DNA of 64,000 bases from Stutzerimonas stutzeri (lineage in GTDB: Bacteria; Pseudomonadota; Gammaproteobacteria; Pseudomonadales; Pseudomonadaceae): assembly GCF_024448985.1 (NCBI RefSeq), contig NZ_JAMOII010000001.1:434001-498000 (forward strand). The letters are read 5' to 3'. Position numbers and translations under genes: made by a program. Positions within the stretch are counted from its first letter, which is position 1. Each line of letters starts with the position of its first letter. The notes beneath the pieces were generated by a model. That model worked only from the letters and a program-made list of their open reading frames with translations, made no database searches and was not told the DNA's origin. Below, one piece after another: positions 14,714 to 24,464 of the stretch.

Positions 14714-15589
14714 ATGGCATTGCTGGATACGCGCGGCATCGGCAGTTTCGAGTTGCTGAAACGCACCGTGAAGGAGTTCAGCAACGATGACATGACGACC
14801 TATGCATCGGCGTTGGCCTATCGAGCGATTTTTTCGTTGTTCCCCTTCCTGCTGTTCCTGATTGCCATGCTGGGCATGCTCAATCTTGAGGATTTCTTCG
14901 CCTGGCTGCGCGAGCAGGTATCGCTGATGCTTCCGCCCGATGCATTGGACTTGGTCAATCCGGTGATCGACCAGATGCAGGAGCAGAAAAGCGGGCTGCT
15001 ATCGATAGGTATTCTCGTTGCGTTGTGGTCCGCGTCGATCGGCGTTCGCTCACTGATGAATGCCATGAACAAGGCCTACGACGTCAAGGAGGGCCGGCCG
15101 ACCTGGAAGCTGATGCTGTTGGCGGTCGTCTATACCGTCGGCCTGGCGCTGATTCTGCTCTCGATGGCAGGTTTGATGGTGACCGGACCACAAGTGATCG
15201 AGTGGCTCGCCGAGCAGGTGGGCCTGAAGGACATTGTGGTGACGCTGTGGACGTGGCTGCGCTGGCCCGTAATCGTGTTTCTGATGATGTTGGTCGTGGC
15301 GTTGCTGTACTACGTCACGCCAGACGTCGAGCAGGAGTTTCGTTTCATCACGCCGGGTTCAGTACTGGCGGTCATCGTCTGGATTGCCGCATCGGTGGGC
15401 TTCGGGATCTACGTGCAGAACTTCGGCAACTACGACGCCACCTACGGCAGTATCGGGGCGGTCATCGTGCTGTTGCTCTACTTCTATATTTCCGCAGCGG
15501 TGCTGCTGTTTGGCGCGGAGATGAACGCTGTCATCGAGCATGCGTCCTCCGAGGGCAAGGATGAGGGAGACAAGCGCGTCGATGGCTAA
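14714..15589 (+). CDS. YihY/BrkB family inner-membrane protein
   Basis: The product has 291 residues from the ATG at 14714 with GGGGGT upstream; an in-frame TTG at 14651 also has AGGAGA nearby, so the start is not fully settled. Family marks are FSNDDMTTYASALAYRAIFS at the start, then SASIGVRSLMNAMNKAYDV and the final FGNYDATYGSIGAVIVLLLY. About six membrane segments are visible. YihY/BrkB proteins are common in the inner membrane and were once misnamed RNase BN; their function is unsettled. It stands alone before the GT4 operon, 170 bp away. Confidence 0.88.
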   Translation: MALLDTRGIGSFELLKRTVKEFSNDDMTTYASALAYRAIFSLFPFLLFLIAMLGMLNLEDFFAWLREQVSLMLPPDALDLVNPVIDQMQEQKSGLLSIGILVALWSASIGVRSLMNAMNKAYDVKEGRPTWKLMLLAVVYTVGLALILLSMAGLMVTGPQVIEWLAEQVGLKDIVVTLWTWLRWPVIVFLMMLVVALLYYVTPDVEQEFRFITPGSVLAVIVWIAASVGFGIYVQNFGNYDATYGSIGAVIVLLLYFYISAAVLLFGAEMNAVIEHASSEGKDEGDKRVDG

Positions 15590-15759
15590 GGTTGCCGACC
15601 CAGCGCGCGCGAACAACTGTCACGGCTGGAGGTCCATTGATTTTGTTGCAGAATCTTTCGGACGCAGCGGCTTTAGCCGTGGCAGGTTTCGGCTGAGCGA
15701 ATTAACTGTCGCTCGTCTTCCGAAGGTGCTGCATCGAGACCTTACGGAGACGCTCCATC

Positions 15760-16875
15760 TTGCATATCGCCGACATGACTATGTTTTACGCACCCGCCAG
15801 TGGTGGGGTGCGTACCTATCTCGAGGCCAAACACCGCCGGCTGCAACTGTATTCAGGGGTTCGCCACAGCATCTTGGTGCCGGGCGACAGTCATAGCCAT
15901 AACGGCGGCATTTACCAGATACCCGCGCCGGCACTGCCTTTCGGCAAGGGCTACCGCTTCCCGGTACGGCGCGCTCCGTGGCGCAATCAGTTACGCATCC
16001 TGCGCCCCGATGTGATCGAAGTCGGTGATCCGTACATGACCGCCTGGGCGGCGCTGGACGCGGGGCGACGTCTCGACGTTCCGGTCATCGGGTTCTATCA
16101 CTCCGACCTGCCGCTGCTGGTAAGCAACCGCATCGGCGGGTGGCTGGGAACCAACATGAACGGCTATGTCTCGCGGCTATACAGCGGCTTCGACCGTGTG
16201 CTTGCGCCGAGTCGGATAATGGCCGAAAAGCTGCAAGACCTTGGCGTCGGCGATGTTTATGTACAGCCCTTGGGTGTGGATCTGGAAACCTTCCGCCCGA
16301 CCCGGCGTGATCCTGAGCTGCGCCGGAAGCTTGGATTGCCAGACGAGGCGCGCCTGCTGATCTTTGCCGGACGCGGTTCCAGAGAAAAAAACATCGATGT
16401 CCTACTGGACACTGCTCGGTCGCTCGGCAAGCCCTATCATCTGTTGCTGGTTGGGTCGCGCATGCCTCAACGGGTGCCCGAGAACGTTACGGTGATCGAT
16501 CGTTTCTGCCCCGCAGCCGACGTGGCGCGTTACATGGCCAGCTGCGATGTGTTGCTACATGCCGGTAACCAGGAAACGTTCGGGCTGGTCGCACTGGAAG
16601 CCATGGCCTGTGGCATTCCGGTGATTGCTGCGCGAGCCGGTGCATTGCCTGAGCTGGTGCCGTTTCATACCGGCCGCCTGTGCCGTCCGCTGGATGCGCT
16701 GGCGATGGCGCAGGCGGTACGCGAGATCTTCGAGGATGACCCACGCTTGCTGGGTGCCCGAGCCCGCCAGCACGTCGAAGCTCATCATGCCTGGGACGCT
16801 GTAGTGGCCGGCCTGTTGGCGCACTATCACGCGGTAATGGGCACGGTCGATCTGCCGGTCGCCGTGCATGGCTGA
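15760..16875 (+). CDS. Family 4 glycosyltransferase
   Basis: The 371-residue GT-B fold enzyme starts at a TTG (15760); the family start MHIADMTMFYAPASGGVRTY supports this over the ATG six codons later. The N-terminal domain has the Gly-Gly-Val-Arg acceptor loop. The C-terminal domain has FAGRGSREKNIDVLL, where a Lys contacts nucleotide phosphate, and NQETFGLVALEAMACG, the E-x7-E motif of GT4. It is close to the PimB/SqdX/MgtA-like group that glycosylates lipids. It overlaps the deacetylase-like gene by 8 bp, so the operon probably modifies a membrane lipid or lipid-linked sugar. The exact product is unknown. Confidence 0.87.
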   Translation: MHIADMTMFYAPASGGVRTYLEAKHRRLQLYSGVRHSILVPGDSHSHNGGIYQIPAPALPFGKGYRFPVRRAPWRNQLRILRPDVIEVGDPYMTAWAALDAGRRLDVPVIGFYHSDLPLLVSNRIGGWLGTNMNGYVSRLYSGFDRVLAPSRIMAEKLQDLGVGDVYVQPLGVDLETFRPTRRDPELRRKLGLPDEARLLIFAGRGSREKNIDVLLDTARSLGKPYHLLLVGSRMPQRVPENVTVIDRFCPAADVARYMASCDVLLHAGNQETFGLVALEAMACGIPVIAARAGALPELVPFHTGRLCRPLDALAMAQAVREIFEDDPRLLGARARQHVEAHHAWDAVVAGLLAHYHAVMGTVDLPVAVHG

Positions 16876-17632
16876 GCGCAGCCTGATACTGGTGCTGCAT
16901 GACGTGGCGCCGGAAACTTGGCCTGATTACGAACCCTTTGTCGAAGCCGTCGATGCGCTGGGCGGAATTCCGATTTGCTGGTTGGTGGTACCAGATTTCC
17001 ATCACCGCAACCGACTCGAAGACGCTCATCAATTTCGGCATATGCTCGACGGGCGTCTCGCCCGCGGTGATGAGCTGATACTGCACGGCTATCATCACGC
17101 GGACGAGGCGCCGGCGCCTCGCACGCCTCGGGAGTGGTTCATGCGCCGGGTGTTTACTCATGAAGGTGAGTTCTATTCGCTGGATCGGCACGAGGCAGCC
17201 AGGCGTCTACAAGGAGGCATCGAGCTGTTCGAGCGAAACCAGTGGCCCTTGCACGGTTTCGTCGCGCCTGCGTGGTTGTTGGGTAGCGGCGCGCGGCAGG
17301 CCTTGGCGGCAACTGGTCTGAGCTACACCAGCGACCCGGGGCATTTCTACCTGTTGCCCGATTACACCGCAATAGCCGCTCCCGGCCTTGTCTGGAGCGC
17401 GCGCAGCGCCTGGCGCCGCGGCATGTCGCATCTAGTCAGTGAAAAGATGCTCAGCCGGCATCGTCAGGCAGCGGTGTTACGCCTCGGTCTTCATCCGGTC
17501 GATATGCGCCATGAGTTCTCGCGTCGTTACTGGCTTGATCTGCTGGCCAGATTGCTGGCGGAAGGAAGAGCGCCGATGACCAAGATCGAGTGGTTGCGCC
17601 GGCACGCGCCCGTCTCGAGCGCCGTGGCATGA
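16868..17632 (+). CDS. DUF2334 polysaccharide deacetylase-like protein
   Basis: The 254-residue protein has the DUF2334 layout of the NodB/CE4 superfamily: LVLHDVAPETWPDY with the first Asp, LHGYHHADE with the His pair for metal binding, and GFVAPAWLLG in the core. No signal peptide is visible, which is odd for a deacetylase of exported glycans but fits action on a cytoplasmic lipid-linked substrate. It starts 8 bp inside the GT4 gene, and its stop overlaps the next start (ATGA). Enzymatic activity has not been shown for most members. Confidence 0.83.
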   Translation: MAERSLILVLHDVAPETWPDYEPFVEAVDALGGIPICWLVVPDFHHRNRLEDAHQFRHMLDGRLARGDELILHGYHHADEAPAPRTPREWFMRRVFTHEGEFYSLDRHEAARRLQGGIELFERNQWPLHGFVAPAWLLGSGARQALAATGLSYTSDPGHFYLLPDYTAIAAPGLVWSARSAWRRGMSHLVSEKMLSRHRQAAVLRLGLHPVDMRHEFSRRYWLDLLARLLAEGRAPMTKIEWLRRHAPVSSAVA

Positions 17633-18624
17633 ACCGCCGCTGGTGGCTGTTGGCCGGTGCCTTGCTGATCGCGGCGCTGGTTCCGCTTCTGTTGGGCGGC
17701 AGCGGGCTGTTCGAGCGGTTGCTGCGCTTCCCGCCGGTGCTGTTGTTGTCGATGCTTGGCATGATCGTGCTCGGCTGGTATCTCAATGCGTTTCGGTTGC
17801 GACTGCTGATCGGGCGACGCCGCCTGCGGCAGCCTCGTGCGCTGGGCATCGTCATCGCCACCGAATTTGCCATCTGCGCCACGCCGGGTGGTGCCGGCGG
17901 GCCGCTGACGATGATGGCATTGTTGCATCATCAGGGCGTGACGCCTGCCAAGGGCACCGCAACCTTTGCCGTCGAACAATTGGCCGATCTACTGTTCTTC
18001 AGCTGCGCGCTGGTGGGTGTGTTGATTTACGCAGTAACTCACTCGATCAACACCTATATCGCCAGCCTGCTGGGTTTCAGCGCCGCGTTGCTGCTCGGCC
18101 TGATGGTGCTGCTGGCGTTGCTCGGGCGTTTCCATCGGCAGGTATTTTTGATCAATGGCTGGCTGGCCGGTCGTCTGGGCATGAAGGCCCCACGAAAGCG
18201 CTTCTGGGCGCGCAAAGTGTTGAGCTTTCGCAATGCTCTGCTGGATTGTTTCCGGTTGCCGCGGGCGATCCTGCTTGGCGTGTTCGTACTGACGACACTG
18301 CACTGGCTGCTGCGTTACAGCGTGCTTTACCTCACCCTGCAGGGGTTGGGTAGCCAACTTGCCTGGGCGTGGACCTTCATCATCCAGCTACTGGCCCTTA
18401 CTGCCGGGCAGTTGAGCTTGTTGCCGGGTGGTGCAGGGAGTGCCGAACTGGCATCAGCTGCCTTGCTCGCGCCTCTGGTAGGCAAATCAACCGCTGCGGC
18501 CGCCATTCTTGTTTGGCGCTTCGTGACCTATTACTTCTATCTGATCGTTGGCGCGCCGCTATTCATTCATCTGGCCGGCCGGCCTCTGTTCAACCGGTTG
18601 ATGAAAAAAGCACGTAGCGGTTGA
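17629..18624 (+). CDS. YbhN/LPG-synthase transmembrane-like (UPF0104) protein
   Basis: The 331-residue membrane protein starts at the ATG overlapping the previous stop. About eight hydrophobic segments are visible. Family features are FAICATPGGAGGPLTMMALL in the first half and LLPGGAGSAELASAALL in the second, the paired Pro-Gly-Gly motifs of the lysylphosphatidylglycerol synthase membrane region. The family includes lipid flippases linked to aminoacyl-phospholipid synthesis. It lacks the soluble synthase domain. With the GT4 and deacetylase-like genes it forms a three-gene unit that could make and flip a modified lipid; this is inference. Confidence 0.83.
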   Translation: MNRRWWLLAGALLIAALVPLLLGGSGLFERLLRFPPVLLLSMLGMIVLGWYLNAFRLRLLIGRRRLRQPRALGIVIATEFAICATPGGAGGPLTMMALLHHQGVTPAKGTATFAVEQLADLLFFSCALVGVLIYAVTHSINTYIASLLGFSAALLLGLMVLLALLGRFHRQVFLINGWLAGRLGMKAPRKRFWARKVLSFRNALLDCFRLPRAILLGVFVLTTLHWLLRYSVLYLTLQGLGSQLAWAWTFIIQLLALTAGQLSLLPGGAGSAELASAALLAPLVGKSTAAAAILVWRFVTYYFYLIVGAPLFIHLAGRPLFNRLMKKARSG

Positions 18625-18731
18625 ACCTATTTGGCTTAGAAGTACGTCGATACCGCTCTTCGGAAAAGCGAAACTATAGTGCGATCAGCCCGGTCCATTG
18701 TTCATAACCCACGAAGTGAGAGGAATATGCC

Positions 18732-18923
18732 ATGAGCAGCTCTGAAGACAAAATGAAAGGCAACCTCAATGAAGCAGCAGGTAAGGTTAAACAAGGAATC
18801 GGTGAGGCCACTGACAATCAGCGCATGAAGAACGAAGGTCAAGGACAGGAAATCAAGGGAGAGGCGCAGCAGGTGAAAGGTGAAGCCAAAGACACCCTAA
18901 AGAAAGGCATCGATCGCGCCTGA
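18732..18923 (+). CDS. CsbD family stress protein
   Basis: The 63-residue protein reads DKMKGNLNEAAGKVKQGIG, then QGQEIKGEAQQVKGEAKDTL, the repeated K-G-x-x-x-x-A-G-K pattern of the CsbD family. It is hydrophilic, highly charged and mostly helical. GAGAGG lies upstream. ACTATAGT near 18673-18680 resembles a sigma-S type -10 element, in keeping with general stress control of the family, but no -35 is clear. Function is unknown beyond stress association. Confidence 0.92.
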   Translation: MSSSEDKMKGNLNEAAGKVKQGIGEATDNQRMKNEGQGQEIKGEAQQVKGEAKDTLKKGIDRA

Positions 18924-18961
18924 TGACGCCATGAGTGCCCGCTCCCTGCGGGAGAGCTGAA

Positions 18962-18997
18962 TGACGAAACCCCACGGAGTGTGGGGTTCGTCATTTT
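18962..18997 (+). terminator. Terminator after the CsbD gene
   Basis: TGACGAAACCCCAC pairs with GTGGGGTTCGTCA with one bulged A, followed by TTTTT. Confidence 0.88.
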
Positions 18998-19055
18998 TGG
19001 CGAGCCTGAATGCGTAGCGGTTAGCCTGCTCGCAGCGAAGCGAAGCCGCTTCAAT

Positions 19056-19086
19056 AAAAAGCCCCGGCTAGAAACCGGGGCTTTTC
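19056..19086 (-). terminator. Bidirectional terminator, end of rne
   Basis: AAAAAGCCCCGG-N7-CCGGGGCTTTT. Read on the minus strand the stem is followed by five T residues, which suits rne; on the plus strand it can also stop leftover transcription from csbD. A second smaller hairpin GAAGCCC/GGGCTTC lies at 19091-19111. Confidence 0.88.
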
Positions 19087-19127
19087 AGCTGGAAGCCCCG
19101 CATGCAGGGCTTCAACAGCTGTGGCTA

Positions 19128-22100
19128 TCAGCTCTGATGCTTCTTGTCGTCGTCCTGCTCGTCGGCTTCGTCAGCCACCTCAGGCCCCGCTTGCGTGGCG
19201 GGCTTGAACGGCTCTGCCTCGGGCTGCGGGGTATCGGTGGAGACTTGTTCGACTTCCGGCTCTGCCGTGAACTGCTCAGGCTGTTGAGTGGCTTCAGCAG
19301 TCCTCTCCTCATCGTCGCTGGCTGCGTTAGTCGTTTGTTCGGCTGATGCATCGCCAATTGGCGCGCTCACGATCTCCGGGCTGGCCAGGTCTGATGGCAA
19401 GCCTGCTTCGGCTTGAGTTTCAGTTGCAGCCGGAGCTTGAGTTTCGGCAGCTTTTGCTTCGGATTCAGCGGCTTCTTTTGCCAGACGCTCCTGTTCGAGG
19501 CGGCGACGGCGTACCTCCCGCGGATCGTTAGGCGCGCGACCGGTCATAGTTGGGGCTGGTACCGGTTCGATCGACGCTGGAGCAGGCTGCTCGGCGACAG
19601 GTGCGGCTTCTTCGATGACCTTAGGCTCGCTGATGGTCGGCTCGGGCTGTTCGACTACCTGTGGGGCAGGCGCTGGCTCGGCTTGCGCAGCGACCGCCTC
19701 AGCGGCGTCAGCTTGAGCGATCGGTGCGACATTTTTGGCTGGCTCGACCACTTCGGTTTCGGCAACGGTTTCGTTGGCCGTTTCAGCTTCTATCGGTGCT
19801 TGCGGAGCAGCCTCGATGTCTGTCTGGGCTACAGCTGGCGCCGTATCGGTGTCGGCCGTGTTAGCAGCGAGAGCCGCAGCGGTCGCGGCAATAGCGACCT
19901 GCTCGGATTTCACCGGAGCATCCCTTTCGTTGACTTCAGCTGTGGAGGTCTCGCTTTCGCCGTCGATCTCGTTTCCATTGGCGTCGCGCTGACGATCACG
20001 GCGGTTGCTGCGACGACGCTGGCCACGGGAACGGCGCCGTGGGCGATCACCGCTCTCGGTCGAATCCTGCTCGTCCTGGGCGTTTTCAGCCGTTTCGTTC
20101 TGTTGCAGCTCCTCCGCACTCACGCTTTGCTCCGCGCGCGGCTTGCGCTCTTCGCGAGGCGGGCGCGGCTTACGCTCGGTGGTTTCCTCACTGGTGCCGG
20201 CGTTTGGAGCGGTCTGCGTTGGCTCGTCGAGCGGTGCGCGCAGTTCGCGCTTGCGCTCTTCGCGGGGCTGACGATCTTCACGCGGGGTGCGTTCGCGGCG
20301 TGGCTGCTGCTGCGAAGGGCTATCGTTGGCCTCGACCGGCTCACGGGCTTCGCGTGGCTTGCGCTCTTCGCGTGGCGGGCGCGGCTGCCGCTCTTCGCGG
20401 GCCGGGCGTTCTTCACGAGGGGCGCGATCCTCGCGTGGCTTGCGCTCTTCGTCACGATTACCGCGTGCGTCGCGACGGCGGTTTTGTTGACGCCCGCTAC
20501 GGCGTTCATCGTTGCGTTGCGGGCGGCTGCTCGCTGCAGGTTTCTTCTCAGCTTCGACCGTCGGTGCTTCCTGCTTGCCGGCGAAGAGGCCAACCAAGGA
20601 CTTGACCAGCCCCTTGAACAGGCTCGGCTCTGGAGCGGCAGGCGCAGCTGCTACTGGCGCGGGGGCGGGCGTCGGTGCCGGGGCGGTGCGCTGTGGTGCA
20701 GTTTTCACTGCGGCTTCCTGGCGAACCAGCGTACGTGTAGAACTGACTGGCTGAGCTTCCTCGACCTCGGTCGGGCTCATCTCGTAGCTGGCCTGGCCGG
20801 CTACGATTTCCGGGCTGTCGTCGCGCAAACGCTGCACTTCGAAGTGCGGCGTTTCCAAGTGATCGTCCGGCAGAATGAAGATCCGCGCGCGGGTGCGCAG
20901 TTCGATTTTCGTGATGGCGTTGCGCTTTTCGTTAAGCAGGAAGGCGGCAACTTGGAAGGGCACGCGGGCGCGAACTTCGGCGGTGCGGTCCTTAAGTGCT
21001 TCCTCTTCGATCAGGCGCAGGATGGCCAGGGACAGGGATTCGACGTCACGGATGATGCCTTGGCCGTTGCAACGAGGGCAGACGATGCCGCTGGTTTCGC
21101 CGAGCGACGGACGTAGGCGCTGACGGGACATTTCCAGCAGGCCGAAGCGCGAGATACGACCGACCTGAATGCGCGCGCGGTCGGCTTCGAGGGCCTCGCG
21201 AACCTTTTCTTCCACGGCGCGCTGATTCTTCGCCGGGGTCATGTCGATGAAGTCGATGACGATAAGACCGCCGATGTCGCGCAGACGCAGCTGACGAGCG
21301 ATCTCCTCGGCTGCTTCCAGGTTAGTCTGTAAAGCGGTTTCCTCGATATCGCCGCCCTTGGTGGCGCGTGCCGAGTTGATGTCGATGGATACCAAAGCTT
21401 CGGTGGGGTCGATGACGATGGATCCACCGGACGGCAGCTTCACTTCGCGCTGGAAGGCGGTCTCGATCTGGCTTTCGATCTGGAAGCGGTTGAACAGCGG
21501 CACGCTGTCTTCATACAGCTTGATCTTGCTGGCGTACTGCGGCATCACTTGCTGGATGAACGAAAGGGCTTCGTTCTGCGCTTCGACGCTGTCGATCAAC
21601 ACCTCGCCAATGTCCTGGCGCAGATAGTCGCGGATGGCGCGGATGATGACGTTGGATTCCTGGTAGATCAGGAAGGGAGCGGGGCGGTCCTGGGAAGCTT
21701 CCTTTACTGCGCTCCAAAGCTGCAGCAGGTAGTCCAGGTCCCATTGCATTTCTTCACTGGAGCGACCAAGACCGGCGGTGCGGACGATCAATCCCATGTC
21801 AGCAGGAACATTGAGACCGTTCAACGCTTCACGCAGCTCGTTACGCTCTTCGCCCTCGATCCGGCGGGAGATACCGCCTGCACGTGGGTTGTTCGGCATC
21901 AGTACCAGATAACGGCCAGCCAAACTGATGAAAGTCGTTAGAGCAGCGCCCTTGTTGCCGCGTTCTTCTTTCTCGACCTGGACGATGACTTCCAGACCTT
22001 CGCTCAGGACGTCCTTGATATTAACGCGGCCTTCCGGAGCCTTTTTGAAGTACTCGCGGGAAATTTCCTTGAGGGGGAGGAAGCCGTGGCGGTCGGCGCC

Positions 22101-22280
22101 GAAATCAACAAAAGCGGCTTCAAGGCTGGGCTCGACGCGAGTGATCTTGCCCTTATAGATGTTGGCCTTCTTTTGCTCGCGGGCGCCAGATTCGATATCG
22201 AGATCGAACAGGCGCTGGCCGTCGACCAGTGCAACACGCAACTCTTCGGGTTGAGTTGCGTTAATCAGCATTCTTTTCAT
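19128..22280 (-). CDS. rne: Ribonuclease E
   Basis: The 1050-residue endoribonuclease starts [20 protein letters not shown], nearly the same as E. coli Rne, so the longer upstream frame is leader, not protein. An S1 RNA-binding domain covers about 35-120. The catalytic Asp300 (VSIDINSA) and Asp343 (VIDFIDMTP) match the E. coli pair, and CPRC at 401-404 forms the zinc link that joins two monomers. From about 530 the protein is disordered: first a basic region with many repeats of R-E-E-R-x-P, then a long Ala/Glu/Pro-rich acidic tail that is the usual scaffold for degradosome partners. It starts bulk mRNA decay and matures rRNA and tRNA. Confidence 0.97.
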   Translation of the reverse strand: MKRMLINATQPEELRVALVDGQRLFDLDIESGAREQKKANIYKGKITRVEPSLEAAFVDFGADRHGFLPLKEISREYFKKAPEGRVNIKDVLSEGLEVIVQVEKEERGNKGAALTTFISLAGRYLVLMPNNPRAGGISRRIEGEERNELREALNGLNVPADMGLIVRTAGLGRSSEEMQWDLDYLLQLWSAVKEASQDRPAPFLIYQESNVIIRAIRDYLRQDIGEVLIDSVEAQNEALSFIQQVMPQYASKIKLYEDSVPLFNRFQIESQIETAFQREVKLPSGGSIVIDPTEALVSIDINSARATKGGDIEETALQTNLEAAEEIARQLRLRDIGGLIVIDFIDMTPAKNQRAVEEKVREALEADRARIQVGRISRFGLLEMSRQRLRPSLGETSGIVCPRCNGQGIIRDVESLSLAILRLIEEEALKDRTAEVRARVPFQVAAFLLNEKRNAITKIELRTRARIFILPDDHLETPHFEVQRLRDDSPEIVAGQASYEMSPTEVEEAQPVSSTRTLVRQEAAVKTAPQRTAPAPTPAPAPVAAAPAAPEPSLFKGLVKSLVGLFAGKQEAPTVEAEKKPAASSRPQRNDERRSGRQQNRRRDARGNRDEERKPREDRAPREERPAREERQPRPPREERKPREAREPVEANDSPSQQQPRRERTPREDRQPREERKRELRAPLDEPTQTAPNAGTSEETTERKPRPPREERKPRAEQSVSAEELQQNETAENAQDEQDSTESGDRPRRRSRGQRRRSNRRDRQRDANGNEIDGESETSTAEVNERDAPVKSEQVAIAATAAALAANTADTDTAPAVAQTDIEAAPQAPIEAETANETVAETEVVEPAKNVAPIAQADAAEAVAAQAEPAPAPQVVEQPEPTISEPKVIEEAAPVAEQPAPASIEPVPAPTMTGRAPNDPREVRRRRLEQERLAKEAAESEAKAAETQAPAATETQAEAGLPSDLASPEIVSAPIGDASAEQTTNAASDDEERTAEATQQPEQFTAEPEVEQVSTDTPQPEAEPFKPATQAGPEVADEADEQDDDKKHQS

Positions 22281-22772
22281 GTAGTACCGTCGGTTTCCAG
22301 GGCAGCGGAAACGGCGTTCGGCACACACGACTCTCGCGGTCGGTGTCAGGTGAGTCAGGAATGGTTGTAAGGCACTCCAGTGTCCAGCGATGTGAGGCCA
22401 GTTGGGCCGGCGTCGCGACGACGTCTCCTGCTTCTGTCGGAACAGAAGCAGTGTTCGGGGAGGAGGAATCAGCAATCGGTAGCGGACGAAATGAAGCGTC
22501 TGTGAAAGCCTTTGCTACGCAATCCGATGGCTGTGCATCTCCACCCAACACTCATACTTCGAAAATCGGGTGCCGCTCACAGAGTCCGGGAGCGGGTTAT
22601 CGATTATCGCGATTCCCCAGCGGGGGCACGCATCATGTCTTCAAGGCTTGTTTCGGGGCTTCTGCTACTGAGAGAAGCTCCGTCGGACGGCCTCACGTCC
22701 TCGAACAGTGCTAAGTCGGGAATGGCGGTTTCGCTGGCATCCCTCGACTTGGCCGCTTTTGGCGGCGTTTGG

Positions 22773-22801
22773 ACTATAACAGCAATGTTTCGGTGCTTCA
22801 A
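22773..22801 (-). promoter_or_regulatory. rne promoter
   Basis: On the minus strand TTGAAG (22801-22796) and TATAGT (22778-22773) are separated by exactly 17 bp, with TG just before the spacer end. This is a good sigma-70 match and gives the long rne leader. Confidence 0.75.
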
Positions 22802-22813
22802 ATAACGGAAAAT

Positions 22814-22822
22814 TGCTATCAT
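22814..22822 (+). promoter_or_regulatory. Extended -10 element before rluC
   Basis: TGCTATCAT is an extended -10 motif ending 7 bp before the rluC ATG; the -35 position is poor and overlaps the rne -35. No Shine-Dalgarno is visible, so rluC mRNA may start at or next to its ATG. Confidence 0.4.
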
Positions 22823-22828
22823 CCGCGG

Positions 22829-23782
22829 ATGACCAATACCCCCTCTCAGACCTCCGGCGTGCAGCTGCTCGAGGTCTCGCCGGAGCTTGCCGGCCAGCGC
22901 ATCGACAATTTCCTCCGTACTCAGCTCAAGGGTGTGCCCAAGACGCTGATTTACCGCATCCTGCGCAAAGGCGAGGTACGTGTGAACAAGGGGCGGATCA
23001 AGCCCGAATACAAACTCCAGGCAGGTGACGTCGTTCGCGTGCCGCCGCTTCGGCTGGCGGAGCGGGACGAGCCGGTTCCGCTGGCGCAGGGACTGCTCGA
23101 GCGGCTGGAAACGGCGATCGTCTACGAAGACAAGGCACTGATCGTGCTGAACAAGCCTGCGGGGATCGCGGTGCATGGTGGCAGCGGTCTCAGCTTTGGT
23201 GTCATCGAAGCGCTGCGCCAGCTGCGCCCGGACGCAAAAGAGCTGGAATTGGTGCATCGCCTGGATCGGGATACGTCTGGGCTGCTGATGATTGCCAAGA
23301 AACGCAGCATGTTGCGCCATTTGCATCAGGCGCTGCGCGGAGACGGTGTCGACAAGCGCTACATGGCGCTGGTGCGTGGCCGCTGGGATACCGGCAAGAA
23401 GCAGGTAAATGCACCGCTGCTGAAAAATACCCTGCGCTCAGGCGAGCGGATGGTTGAGGTCACCGAGGAGGGCAAGGAGGCGCTGACGCTTTTCCGTGTG
23501 CTACGTCGTTTCGGTGACTTTGCCACGCTGGTCGAGGCTAAGCCGGTGACGGGACGTACTCATCAAATCCGTGTGCACGCGCGTCATGCCGGTCATGGCA
23601 TCGCTGGCGACAGCAAATATGGCGATGAAGAATTCTCCAGAGTCATCCGTGAGCTGGGCGGCAAGCGTTTGTTTCTGCATGCTTATGCTTTGACGGTGCC
23701 CCTGCCGGGCGGCGGCGAACTGAGCCTGGAAGCGCCGGTCGATGATGCCTGGGTGCGAACGCTGGAGAGGCTTGGTGAATAG
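22829..23782 (+). CDS. rluC: 23S rRNA pseudouridine synthase RluC
   Basis: The 317-residue enzyme changes uridines 955, 2504 and 2580 (E. coli numbering) of 23S rRNA to pseudouridine. An S4 domain lies at about 18-80 ([20 protein letters not shown], then VRVNKGRIK). The catalytic motif [10 protein letters not shown] has the active Asp at 146, matching E. coli Asp144. The start ATG at 22829 fits the family; the frame reaches to 22769 without a credible start. It is divergent from rne, a pairing also seen in E. coli, and its end overlaps the HAD gene. Confidence 0.95.
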   Translation: MTNTPSQTSGVQLLEVSPELAGQRIDNFLRTQLKGVPKTLIYRILRKGEVRVNKGRIKPEYKLQAGDVVRVPPLRLAERDEPVPLAQGLLERLETAIVYEDKALIVLNKPAGIAVHGGSGLSFGVIEALRQLRPDAKELELVHRLDRDTSGLLMIAKKRSMLRHLHQALRGDGVDKRYMALVRGRWDTGKKQVNAPLLKNTLRSGERMVEVTEEGKEALTLFRVLRRFGDFATLVEAKPVTGRTHQIRVHARHAGHGIAGDSKYGDEEFSRVIRELGGKRLFLHAYALTVPLPGGGELSLEAPVDDAWVRTLERLGE

Positions 23783-24464
23783 ATACGATCTGTTGATCTT
23801 CGACTTGGATGGGACCTTGGTGGACTCGATCGGGCGTATCGTCGAGTCGATTTCCGTCGCTGCGGCGAACTGTAGCCTGCCCGCCCTCGTCGAAGACCTT
23901 ATTAAGGGCATCATCGGACTCGGTTTGCCCGAGGCGATCGCTGCGCTGTATCCGCATGTGACGGATGCGAAGATTGTCGAGGCGTTTCGTCGTGCCTATG
24001 CCGATCATTATCTTCTACTGGAAGCTGAGCCATCGGTACTCTATCCGGGAGTCGCGCTGGCGTTGCAGCAGTTGCGCGAGCAAGGGCACCTGCTTGCCGT
24101 TGCGACTGGAAAAGGGCGGCGCGGGCTGGATAGGGTGCTAGCAGCTCAGGGTTGGAGCGATTTTTTCGATGTGACCCGCTGCGCGGACGAGACCGCGAGC
24201 AAGCCTGATCCGTTGATGACTCATGAGATTTTGGCGCACTGCGGCGTCCGTCCTGAGCGGGCCTTGATGATTGGGGACTCGTTGTTCGATCTCGAGATGG
24301 CCAGACGGGCAGGGGTAGACAGTGTCGCTGTTTCCTATGGCGCGCAAACCCTTGAGGTGTTGCAGACCTGTGCGCCGTGCATGTCCATTAATCATTTTTC
24401 GGAGCTCGGTGACTGGTTGCGCTCCACTGATACGGCTCTAGAGGTAGTTGAATATGTCGGATGA
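23775..24464 (+). CDS. HAD-superfamily (phosphoglycolate-phosphatase-like) hydrolase
   Basis: The 229-residue protein starts at a GTG overlapping the end of rluC by 8 bp, with GGAGAGG just before it. HAD motif I is [10 protein letters not shown] (Asp10, Asp12), the cap domain follows, [10 protein letters not shown] is motif II, KPDP carries the motif III Lys, and [12 protein letters not shown] is motif IV. It is of the HAD-IA group that includes Gph and CbbY; the substrate cannot be told. Its coupling with rluC and sppA is a standard Pseudomonas arrangement. Confidence 0.87.
   Translation: MNRYDLLIFDLDGTLVDSIGRIVESISVAAANCSLPALVEDLIKGIIGLGLPEAIAALYPHVTDAKIVEAFRRAYADHYLLLEAEPSVLYPGVALALQQLREQGHLLAVATGKGRRGLDRVLAAQGWSDFFDVTRCADETASKPDPLMTHEILAHCGVRPERALMIGDSLFDLEMARRAGVDSVAVSYGAQTLEVLQTCAPCMSINHFSELGDWLRSTDTALEVVEYVG

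Larger units (their letters stand above)
22281..22828. other. rne leader and divergent rne/rluC promoter region
   Basis: These 548 bases hold no gene. From the rne promoter near 22773-22801 the transcript would carry a leader of about 485 nt before the ATG at 22280. In E. coli a similarly long leader lets RNase E bind and cleave its own mRNA for feedback control, and Pseudomonas has a structured element described as the rne-II motif. Feedback here is expected but not proven by the sequence alone. Confidence 0.7.

Noticed and set aside
20140-20490. Short tandem repeats as a CRISPR-like array
   Set aside because: They are degenerate codon repeats of the Arg/Glu/Pro-rich part of RNase E, without regular spacers.
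19413-21116. A 567-codon plus-strand frame opposite rne
   Set aside because: It lies wholly antisense to the rne tail, whose protein sequence is recognisable; its composition is that of a GC-rich mirror frame and it lacks a ribosome site.
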